Shown one piece after another: positions 1 through 5,193 of a stretch of DNA of 7,091 nucleotides; the first letter of the stretch is position 1; the number at the start of each line of letters is the position of its first letter. The stretch covers positions 1-7,091 of the forward strand of contig JAGQQP010000212.1 of the NCBI GenBank assembly GCA_020426085.1, given 5' to 3'. Under the pieces are notes generated by a model. It was given only the letters and a program-made list of their open reading frames with translations. It was not told the DNA's origin and did not search any database. The position numbers and the translations under genes are program-made. This DNA comes from Planctomycetaceae bacterium. GTDB lineage: Bacteria > Planctomycetota > Planctomycetia > Planctomycetales > Planctomycetaceae.

Positions 1-1
1 T

Positions 2-118
2 GATGGCACCGTGACCTGGAAAAATCGTCCCGACCTGGCTGCCCTCGCCGGTCAGCCCGTCCGCCTGAAATTCCAGTTGCAGGAGTGTGATCTGTACTCG
101 TTCCAGTTTGATCGGTAA
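2..118 (+). CDS. C-terminal fragment of a secreted planctomycete-type protein (5'-partial)
   Basis: An open frame runs from the left edge to TAA at 116-118 and gives 38 residues. The visible peptide reads as a beta-rich tail: VTWKNRPDLAALAGQPVRL, then KFQLQECDLYSFQF and a final Asp-Arg. From memory, tails of this kind (W-x-x-x-x-D-L-x-x-L-A-G-x-P-V-R-L followed by D-L-Y-S-F-x-F) end many planctomycete proteins with glycosyl-hydrolase-like or BNR/sialidase-like beta-propeller bodies. The catalytic part lies outside the window, so the enzyme class cannot be assigned. The next gene starts 48 bases downstream on the same strand, and no obvious terminator hairpin separates them. Coding status is fairly sure from the residue pattern; function is unknown. 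Confidence 0.7.
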   Translation, partial: DGTVTWKNRPDLAALAGQPVRLKFQLQECDLYSFQFDR

Positions 119-166
119 GATGAAACGGTGAACTGATCAACCCTGGTAACAATAAAGTGAGAGCAG

Positions 167-772
167 ATGACAGACTCAGCGGAATCCAATCCATCACAGT
201 CAGACCCGCAAGAGAGCAATACCTCGATCTCGCCATGGAAAATTACCAGTTGGATCAGTTGTTTTGTCGTTGCAGGCAGCATCCTGGCCTGTGTCATCAT
301 CGCAGCCGTACGCAGTGAATGTCTGACACAGGTGAAGGTGACCGCGCTCGATGCCGCCGCCGAACCGCGCGATCATGATCTTCCACTAATCAGACAGAAA
401 GAGGCACTGCCCGATTACGAACTGCTGATTATCACTCAAGAACTGATAGGCGTTAAACTGGGTGCCAAACCTGACACATCGGCTGTGAAAGGCCTGGTCT
501 GGAAGCTCAACCAGCCGATTGGAATACATGATATCGTCGGTATTCGACTGCAGGATCAGGATAAACTGATTTCCGATGCACTGGTGGAAGTTCCCTTCAG
601 TCGGGACCCGGTCGTCGCTGGTAATTACCGGTTCGAGTTTCAGACCGTGTATTCCGCCCAGGTGGGAGTGCAATCCTTTTTTCAAACTCCCATCGGTCTG
701 ACGATCGCATTTGTTTTCGTGATTGCTGTCCTACTGATATTAGTCAATTATTTTGATCTTGACTTCAATTGA
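167..772 (+). CDS. Hypothetical membrane protein with two TM helices and a large middle domain
   Basis: I do not recognise this 201-residue protein. Residues 1-25 are polar and rich in Ser, Asp and Pro. A first hydrophobic helix spans about residues 27-47 and a second about 175-195. The middle domain of about 125 residues looks like a beta-rich fold, including a segment around 120-160 with 'GIRLQDQDKLI' and 'GNYRFEFQTVY'. If both ends are cytoplasmic, the middle domain lies in the periplasm-like space. ATG 167 is preceded by a weak GTGAGAG-type ribosome site. The stop at 770-772 lies 26 bases before the next start, so it is probably co-transcribed with the two small genes that follow. It may be part of a membrane complex with them, which is inference from spacing only. 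Confidence 0.75.
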   Translation: MTDSAESNPSQSDPQESNTSISPWKITSWISCFVVAGSILACVIIAAVRSECLTQVKVTALDAAAEPRDHDLPLIRQKEALPDYELLIITQELIGVKLGAKPDTSAVKGLVWKLNQPIGIHDIVGIRLQDQDKLISDALVEVPFSRDPVVAGNYRFEFQTVYSAQVGVQSFFQTPIGLTIAFVFVIAVLLILVNYFDLDFN

Positions 773-787
773 GTTGTTTGCTCAGGC

Positions 788-792
788 AGGAG
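788..792 (+). promoter_or_regulatory. Ribosome binding site that fixes the start of the 55-aa gene
   Basis: AGGAG lies six bases before ATG 799. This favours ATG 799 over an in-frame TTG at 769, which would overlap the previous stop codon and add ten polar residues ahead of the membrane helix. Confidence 0.75.
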
Positions 793-798
793 ATAAAA

Positions 799-966
799 AT
801 GGAAGGACTACTCTGGCTCTTTGGGGTAGCGGGGTTCTCACTGGCGGCAGGCGCACTGGCTGAAGCCAATCGACTCTCCACTCAGTTGAAAGCCCTGGAA
901 GCACGCATTTCAGTGCTGGAAGAAAAACCGGTTTCTCAAAACGATTCTTCCGGGACGTCTATGTGA
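799..966 (+). CDS. Small single-pass membrane protein with coiled-coil tail
   Basis: This 55-residue protein starts at an ATG with a good AGGAG site six bases upstream. Residues 4-22 form one hydrophobic helix (LLWLFGVAGFSLAAGALA). Residues about 26-42 carry a short heptad-like segment (LSTQLKALEARISVLEE) that could form a coiled coil. The last dozen residues are polar and disordered-looking. No catalytic motif is present. Small proteins of this build usually act as partners or assembly factors of larger membrane complexes, but that is general knowledge and not shown here. The next gene starts eight bases after its stop, which suggests one transcript and possibly coupled translation. Function unknown. 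Confidence 0.7.
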   Translation: MEGLLWLFGVAGFSLAAGALAEANRLSTQLKALEARISVLEEKPVSQNDSSGTSM

Positions 967-968
967 GG
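965..968 (+). promoter_or_regulatory. Ribosome binding site that fixes the start of the PH-like gene
   Basis: GAGG lies six bases before ATG 975 and overlaps the stop codon of the preceding small gene. It favours ATG 975 over the in-frame GTG at 963, which overlaps that upstream gene by four bases. Confidence 0.6.
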
Positions 969-974
969 GATGCC

Positions 975-1514
975 ATGTCGCAGGAATCTCCCCCACTGAC
1001 AGAACTGACATTCATCTCTGCCGGCTTCAACACCTTTACGCTCAAGAAGTGGTTCCCCATTGCGACACTCTGCTTCTGGCTCACAATGGCCTTCCTGAGT
1101 TCAAAAACGGTGAGTGACTGGGATTACGAAAAGATACGTTCAATTGTCTTGGGGATTTTCGTGGCGCTGGGACTCTTTTTTCTGGCCAGGTATCTCGTTT
1201 CCGGTTTTGCGGATGAAGTCTGGATGAATGAAACCTGTATTCGTTTTCAGAAGGACGGACAACAGGAAACGACACCTCTGACAAATATCGAAGAATTAAA
1301 GAGCTATCATTTTCAACTCGGTTTCCCCTTCAATTTCCCTCAGTATCTGGTTCGAATGCGATTCGCCGAGCCACTCGAAATGGGAAAGCAGATCCGTTTC
1401 TTCATTCGCAGTCCGGCACCGGGAGGCCTGCATCACGAGAAAGAGATCCTGGAAACACTGGTTGCTCACATCCAGAATGCTCAGGCAAATCCCTCTACCC
1501 AGGATTCAAATTAA
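975..1514 (+). CDS. Membrane protein with two TM helices and a possible PH-like C-terminal domain
   Basis: This 179-residue protein has two hydrophobic helices, about residues 26-43 and 56-74, followed by a soluble domain of about 95 residues. That domain begins 'ADEVWMNETCIRFQKDG', continues with 'PLTNIEELKSY', a strand around 124-131, 'MGKQIRFFIRSP', and ends in an amphipathic helix about 154-168. This order of strands and final helix resembles bacterial PH-like (bPH) domains placed after two membrane helices. The assignment is by pattern only and needs a profile search. No enzymatic residues are evident. The gene is third in a tight plus-strand set starting at 167. Its TAA overlaps the TAA of the convergent LRR gene within one TTAA. 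No terminator hairpin is visible at the junction. Confidence 0.7.
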   Translation: MSQESPPLTELTFISAGFNTFTLKKWFPIATLCFWLTMAFLSSKTVSDWDYEKIRSIVLGIFVALGLFFLARYLVSGFADEVWMNETCIRFQKDGQQETTPLTNIEELKSYHFQLGFPFNFPQYLVRMRFAEPLEMGKQIRFFIRSPAPGGLHHEKEILETLVAHIQNAQANPSTQDSN

Positions 1515-2137
1515 AATAATACCACAGGATCTTTGACGGGTGTCTTGCCGGAGGTGGACTTCGGTCGCGCTGCTTTCAACTGTTTCTCTAGCTTCATCGC
1601 CGCTTCCTTTGTGACGGCTGTCTGTTCCAGATTGATGACCTCAATCTTTTTTAAACCGGCCAGATACTTCAGCCCCGCATCCGTGATCTGTGTATTTTTC
1701 AGGTTCAGTCTCGACAGATCTGGCAACTCCTGTAGACGTTCCAGAGTTTGATCGGTGATTCTGCAGTTTTCCAGATTCAGCCAGAGGACCTGATTCAGCA
1801 GTGTGATTTCAGCGAGCGTGTCATCTGTAATATCCGTATTGCTGGCATCCAGTTCAATAACGTATTTCTCTCGATAGCGGATGTATTTTCCGATATAGGG
1901 TACCAGCAGATCCGGTACCAGCGGAGGTTTCATACTGTAAGTGTCCCAGACGTGGACCCGGGCATCGATCAATTTTTGAGTGAACGCGTTTTTCTGTTTC
2001 AGATTCTGGATGTATAAGAACAGACTGAGAAACAGGGTGACAAGCATCACAAGCAGCAGCAGGCGTATGACGAGCCTGATCCGGCTGCGGGAATCAGCCA
2101 GCCAGCGTTCCTTCTGTTGCTCAAGATTGATTGACAT
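1511..2137 (-). CDS. Membrane-anchored leucine-rich-repeat protein
   Basis: The 208-residue protein has a charged N-terminus, one membrane helix at about residues 21-43 (IRLVIRLLLLVMLVTLFLSL), and an outer region ending in leucine-rich repeats. Four repeat starts fall at residues 97, 121, 145 and 169, an exact 24-residue period, with the recurring pattern N-L-x-x-[TC]-x-[IV]-T-D/K-x-x-L. The best copy is NLKNTQITDAGLKYLAGL. Such LRRs are common in planctomycetes and serve as protein-binding surfaces; the partner is unknown. The last 20 residues are Lys- and Pro-rich. I chose ATG 2137 over an in-frame GTG at 2149 because a weak GAGAAG site at 2147-2142 precedes it. The gene is transcribed toward the plus-strand set on its far side and is divergent from the lipid operon. 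Confidence 0.85.
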   Translation of the reverse strand: MSINLEQQKERWLADSRSRIRLVIRLLLLVMLVTLFLSLFLYIQNLKQKNAFTQKLIDARVHVWDTYSMKPPLVPDLLVPYIGKYIRYREKYVIELDASNTDITDDTLAEITLLNQVLWLNLENCRITDQTLERLQELPDLSRLNLKNTQITDAGLKYLAGLKKIEVINLEQTAVTKEAAMKLEKQLKAARPKSTSGKTPVKDPVVLF

Positions 2138-2138
2138 A

Positions 2139-2210
2139 TTACTTCTCACAATCCTGGTTCAGGAAGGGGCAGGTAACTCTACTCAGTCCCAGCATACTCA
2201 ACACCAGCAC
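2139..2210 (-). CDS. Possible small leader ORF directly upstream of the LRR gene
   Basis: On the minus strand a frame stays open for 39 codons, from just after a TGA at 2261-2259 to TAA at 2141-2139, one base before the LRR start codon. Possible starts are GTG 2210 (23 residues), GTG 2204 or ATG 2195 (18 residues); no clear Shine-Dalgarno site marks any of them. The frame encodes a hydrophobic stretch, ITLFGIVLVLSMLGLS, followed by a Cys-containing tail, VTCPFLNQDCEK. This looks more like a real membrane peptide than random sequence, and the one-base junction would suit translational coupling. It could also be the decayed end of a longer gene, or chance. Coordinates are given from GTG 2210. 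Confidence 0.3.
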   Translation of the reverse strand: MLVLSMLGLSRVTCPFLNQDCEK

Positions 2211-2292
2211 GATCCCGAAAAGAGTGATGTTGTGGACATGGATGCCGTTTCGCTGCTTTCAGATATATGAACGAGGGTCTTTACTGAACACG

Positions 2293-2320
2293 ATCATAAC
2301 ACTTCCGCAACGGAATCAAA
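2293..2320 (-). promoter_or_regulatory. Candidate extended -10 promoter for the LRR gene
   Basis: Read on the minus strand, TGTTATGAT (2301-2293) is an extended -10 element with TATGAT matching five of six bases of the consensus. TTTGAT at 2320-2315 is a weaker -35 with a 16-base spacer. Transcription would begin near 2286, leaving a leader of about 150 bases before the LRR start that includes the small open frame at 2258-2139. This is a motif match only. Confidence 0.4.
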
Positions 2321-2341
2321 ACATTCGTTTAAAGACAGAAC

Positions 2342-2397
2342 ACTCAATCTGGCTGTAAAGCGATCTTTTCATGCTTGCTTAACTCAATCTTTCATGC
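2342..2397 (+). repeat. Short direct repeats upstream of the lipid operon
   Basis: ACTCAATCT occurs at 2342-2350 and again at 2382-2390, 40 bases apart. An overlapping pair, ATCTTTTCATGC at 2363-2374 and ATCTTTCATGC at 2387-2397, differs by one T and is offset by 24 bases. The second copies merge into one block just before TATATC at 2401. They could be operator half-sites for the operon or chance in a T-rich stretch. Confidence 0.3.
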
Positions 2398-2504
2398 CAC
2401 TATATCTTCCACAACAGTCGGATTTCATTCCCGTCAGATTCACTGACAGCAGGGGCAGGGAAGATCTCATCTCTCATTATCACTGGTGTGGGTTGCGTTA
2501 TTTT

Positions 2505-2915
2505 ATGGATCAGAATGTTCGCACGTCACGTTTATTCAATCTGCTGTCGGCTGTGCTGGCATTTATTCTCTGGGGAGGCTGGGCCTATCACATTAATTCC
2601 CAGGCCTCTACTCAGTCAGGCATCGTTTCGGGACTGACACAGGGGACTGCCAGTTTTATGATCACCCTGTTCATGGTACATGCTGTCACACTACTGTTTC
2701 ATCGGTTTCATCATCCCTTTACGAAGGTGCTGCTGCCGGCCGTCGTTGTCATCAGTTGTACCAGTCTGTTTCTTTATACCGTCCATTTAATCATGGGGAC
2801 GCCTCGCATCTTCGCGACGATTCTACCTGCGTTAACCGTCGCCTTTTCTTTCTGCCTGTTTACGTCGTTTAAATTACTCCGAATTCACCAGCAGAGAAGC
2901 AGTCAATATGAATGA
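2505..2915 (+). CDS. Four-helix membrane protein of a lipid-synthesis operon
   Basis: The 136-residue protein has four predicted membrane helices at about residues 11-29, 49-67, 75-96 and 101-125, with little outside them. Recognisable segments are LLSAVLAFILWGGWAYHINS, SGLTQGTASFMITLFMVHAV and GTPRIFATILPALTVAF. From memory, similar small proteins occur beside YnbA/YnbB-type lipid genes in other bacteria, but I know no assigned function. An in-frame ATG at 2394 would add 37 polar residues without a ribosome site and falls inside a direct repeat, so ATG 2505 is preferred; it too lacks a clear Shine-Dalgarno sequence. The stop overlaps the next gene by eight bases, which points to coupled translation and to a role alongside the lipid enzymes, such as scaffold or lipid translocation. 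That role is inference. Confidence 0.75.
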   Translation: MDQNVRTSRLFNLLSAVLAFILWGGWAYHINSQASTQSGIVSGLTQGTASFMITLFMVHAVTLLFHRFHHPFTKVLLPAVVVISCTSLFLYTVHLIMGTPRIFATILPALTVAFSFCLFTSFKLLRIHQQRSSQYE

Positions 2916-3549
2916 ACCCAGCGCCCGACGTCCGCTCAAAGTCCGCGATGTCAAACTGGTCAATACGTTTGCCCGTTATCTGAGTGGCAAAAATATCACG
3001 CCCAACCAGATTTCAGTTACCAGCGTCTTTTTTGCGTTACTGGCAGCAGCCTGTTTTCTGCTGTTTGCCCGCTATGCTTACTGGTGGCTGCTGATCCTGG
3101 CCGGGCTGATGATCCAATGCCGCCTGCTGTGCAATCTGTTCGATGGCATGGTCGCCGTCGAAGGGGGCAAAAGTACGAAATCCGGCGAATTGTTCAATGA
3201 TATTCCTGATCGTATTGCCGACCCGTTGATTCTGGTTTCCGCCGGCTATGCGATTCATATTGTCGACTATGGAGGCGAACTGGGCTGGTGTGCGGGACTG
3301 TTCGCCGTGATGACAGCTTATATACGAACATTGAGTGCAAGTATCGGTGCCCCCGTTGATTTTAAAGGGCCGATGGCGAAACAGCATCGAATGGCGATCC
3401 TCACGATTGCCTGTGTAGTCACCGCGCTGGAAACGATCTTTCGCCAAACAGACTATGGTCTGTTGATCGCTCTGATTGTGATCGTCGTGGGCTGCGTCAT
3501 TACCTGTATTCGTCGCACAGTTTCTGCCTATCGGTTTCTGGAAGCCTGA
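2908..3549 (+). CDS. CDP-alcohol phosphatidyltransferase family protein, YnbA-like, with altered motif
   Basis: The 213-residue multi-helix membrane protein belongs by pattern to the CDP-alcohol phosphatidyltransferase family, which moves a phosphatidyl group from CDP-diacylglycerol to an alcohol. The family motif is D-x2-D-G-x2-A-R-x8-G-x3-D-x3-D. Here the spacing is exact, but the residues are Asn76, Asp79, Gly80, Ala83, Val84, Gly93, Asn97 and Asp101. The first and third metal-binding Asp are therefore Asn, and the Arg is Val. The N-terminal 'TPNQISVTSV' segment is typical of the family. Length and gene order fit E. coli YnbA, which from memory also carries Asn at the first and third positions. 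The alcohol acceptor cannot be read from the sequence. It overlaps the preceding gene by eight bases and the CdsA-like gene begins two bases after its stop. A non-canonical enzyme is more likely than a dead one because the rest of the motif and the operon are intact. Confidence 0.85.
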   Translation: MNEPSARRPLKVRDVKLVNTFARYLSGKNITPNQISVTSVFFALLAAACFLLFARYAYWWLLILAGLMIQCRLLCNLFDGMVAVEGGKSTKSGELFNDIPDRIADPLILVSAGYAIHIVDYGGELGWCAGLFAVMTAYIRTLSASIGAPVDFKGPMAKQHRMAILTIACVVTALETIFRQTDYGLLIALIVIVVGCVITCIRRTVSAYRFLEA

Positions 3550-3551
3550 GT

Positions 3552-4484
3552 ATGTTCAATATCCCGCCTCACTCATTAAACGCGATGCTGGTCGTGCTGG
3601 GACTGCTGGTGACTGCCACGACCTGCCGCCTGATACTCGCCCGTGTCAAACCACAGAAAGACTACACCGAACTCCGGCAGCGGATTCAGTCCTGGTGGTG
3701 GATGATCGGCATTATTTTCGTCTGTCTGATCGTCAGTCAGACGACCGCGATTATCCTGTTTGCTTTTATCAGTTTCCTGGCATTGAAAGAATTCTTTTCC
3801 ATCGTCCCAACCCGCCAGGCGGATCGACGCGTGCTGTTCTGGGCTTATGTTTCGATTCCCATTCAGTATTATTTCGTCAGTATCGGCTGGTACGGCATGT
3901 TTATCATTTTTATTCCCATCTATATCTTCCTGCTGCTGCCGATGCGGATGGTGCTGATTGGGGAAACGAAAGGCTTCATCTACTCAGCGGGAATTATTCA
4001 CTGGGCAGTGATGCTGACGGTCTTCTGTCTGAGTCATATTGCCTATCTGCTGGTGCTGCCAGTTCAAAACAAAGAGGCGGGTGACATCGGGCTGGTGATT
4101 TTCCTGCTGCTGATGACACAGCTCAACGACGTCTGCCAGTACATCTGGGGCAAGCTGCTGGGGCGACATAAAATTATTCCCAAAGTCAGCCCTAACAAAA
4201 CCTGGGAAGGATTCATCGGCGGTGTGCTGTCGATCGCCCTCGTTTCGTCACTGCTGGGACCTTATCTGACTCCCCTGTCACTGAAGTACAGTCTGCTGGG
4301 CGGATTGCTCATCAGCGGTTCGGGTTTTATCGGCGACGTCGTGATTTCCTCCATCAAACGGGATCTGGAAATCAAAGACAGCGGCAGTCTGATTCCCGGG
4401 CATGGGGGGATACTGGATCGCTGCGACAGTTTGATTTTCACGTCACCTCTGTTTTTTCATTTCCTGTATTACATGAATTACTGA
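3552..4484 (+). CDS. Phosphatidate cytidylyltransferase (CdsA family, YnbB-like)
   Basis: This 310-residue multi-pass membrane protein should convert phosphatidic acid and CTP to CDP-diacylglycerol and pyrophosphate at the inner membrane. The C-terminal CdsA signature is complete: Ser266-x-Ile-Lys269-Arg270, Lys275-Asp276-x-Gly278, then Pro282-Gly-His284-Gly285-Gly286, Asp289-Arg290 and Asp292. The only deviation is Cys291 at a usually hydrophobic position. Upstream, 'LNDVCQYIWGKLLGRHK' and 'SPNKTWEGFIGG' match the conserved cytoplasmic loop of the family. About eight hydrophobic helices are visible. Length is close to E. coli YnbB (just under 300 residues from memory) and to CdsA. It lies two bases after the YnbA-like gene and three bases before the acyltransferase. 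It is probably a second, dedicated CDP-diacylglycerol synthase, since a housekeeping cdsA usually lies elsewhere; that cannot be seen from this window. Confidence 0.92.
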   Translation: MFNIPPHSLNAMLVVLGLLVTATTCRLILARVKPQKDYTELRQRIQSWWWMIGIIFVCLIVSQTTAIILFAFISFLALKEFFSIVPTRQADRRVLFWAYVSIPIQYYFVSIGWYGMFIIFIPIYIFLLLPMRMVLIGETKGFIYSAGIIHWAVMLTVFCLSHIAYLLVLPVQNKEAGDIGLVIFLLLMTQLNDVCQYIWGKLLGRHKIIPKVSPNKTWEGFIGGVLSIALVSSLLGPYLTPLSLKYSLLGGLLISGSGFIGDVVISSIKRDLEIKDSGSLIPGHGGILDRCDSLIFTSPLFFHFLYYMNY

Positions 4485-4487
4485 GCC

Positions 4488-5162
4488 ATGGAACGTGCCC
4501 TCAAAATTCTGTTCTTTGCGCTCTTTGTCAGACCCATTGTGTTTATCGTGCTCGGTCTGAACCTGCGAGGCAAACCGAATCTGCCGCTGGAAGGCCCCGC
4601 GCTGATCGCCGCGAATCACAACAGTCACCTCGATACGCTGGTGCTGATGAGCCTGTATCCGCTCTCAAAAATCCATCGGGTCCGTCCCGTCGCCGCTGCT
4701 GATTATTTTCTGCGAAACAAATATCTGGCCTGGTTCGCGCTCAAATGCATCGGCATCATTCCCATCAATCGTAGCGGTCGCATGCGAAAAAGCGAGTTGT
4801 TTGCCGGCTGTCATCAGGGACTGGATCAGGGAGACATTCTGATTCTGTTTCCCGAAGGGAGTCGCGGAAATCCGGAAGAACTGAGCGAAATCAAACGGGG
4901 CATCTATCATATCGTACACGACCGCACCGACACCCGGGTCACGCCGGTCATGATGCATGGTCTGGGGCGGGCCCTGCCGCGAGGCGAAGCGCTGCTGGTT
5001 CCCTTTAATTGTGATGTGATCATTGGAGAAGCACTCCCCGATGCCGAAAACGGGGAACAACTGGTGAATGCCATTAAAGACGCCTTTCTGGAACTGCAGA
5101 AGTATTGCATTACCTGCAGTCAGCCACGATCATGGATGCAGGATCCCAAACCGGGACCATAA
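4488..5162 (+). CDS. PlsC-like 1-acyl-glycerol-3-phosphate acyltransferase family protein
   Basis: The 224-residue protein carries all four motifs of glycerolipid acyltransferases. Motif I is NHNSHLD with catalytic His44 and Asp49, motif II is IIPINRSG (90-97), motif III is FPEGSRG (121-127) and motif IV is VTPV (151-154). A hydrophobic N-terminal helix at about residues 7-24 would hold it at the membrane. The expected reaction is acyl transfer to lysophosphatidate, giving the phosphatidate used by the CdsA-like protein encoded just upstream; other lyso-lipid acceptors are possible. The start ATG lies three bases after the previous stop. The last 20 residues contain two Cys (C207, C210) and have no clear family match. 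Family assignment is sure; exact substrate is not. Confidence 0.9.
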   Translation: MERALKILFFALFVRPIVFIVLGLNLRGKPNLPLEGPALIAANHNSHLDTLVLMSLYPLSKIHRVRPVAAADYFLRNKYLAWFALKCIGIIPINRSGRMRKSELFAGCHQGLDQGDILILFPEGSRGNPEELSEIKRGIYHIVHDRTDTRVTPVMMHGLGRALPRGEALLVPFNCDVIIGEALPDAENGEQLVNAIKDAFLELQKYCITCSQPRSWMQDPKPGP

Positions 5163-5180
5163 GCATTCGATTTAATCCAT

Positions 5181-5184
5181 GGAG
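5181..5184 (+). promoter_or_regulatory. Ribosome binding site of the sulfatase gene
   Basis: GGAG lies nine bases before ATG 5194. The 31-base gap after the acyltransferase stop shows no terminator, so read-through transcription from the lipid operon is possible. Confidence 0.6.
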
Positions 5185-5193
5185 TTCTGACTG

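Larger units (their letters stand above)
2138..2504. other. Divergent intergenic region between the LRR gene and the lipid operon
   Basis: This gap must drive both the minus-strand LRR gene and the plus-strand operon. It holds the small minus-strand open frame (2258-2139), a candidate minus-strand extended -10 promoter (2293-2320) and short direct repeats at 2342-2397. A TATATC at 2401-2406 could be a plus-strand -10, but the only upstream TTGCTT (2375-2380) is spaced too far at 20 bases. No convincing plus-strand promoter, terminator, tRNA or riboswitch was recognised. Confidence 0.6.

Noticed and set aside
128..156. Possible promoter for the gene at 167 (GTGAAC, 17 bases, AATAAA)
   Set aside because: Both hexamers match the consensus poorly and the predicted start would leave almost no leader for a ribosome site.
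1980..2270. Plus-strand open frame of 96 residues across the LRR N-terminus
   Set aside because: It is antisense to the LRR membrane segment, is rich in Ser and Arg with no fold-like pattern, and has no ribosome site.
2394..2504. Longer N-terminus of the four-helix protein from ATG 2394
   Set aside because: The 37 extra residues are polar and unlike the compact membrane protein that follows, there is no ribosome site, and the ATG sits within a direct repeat.
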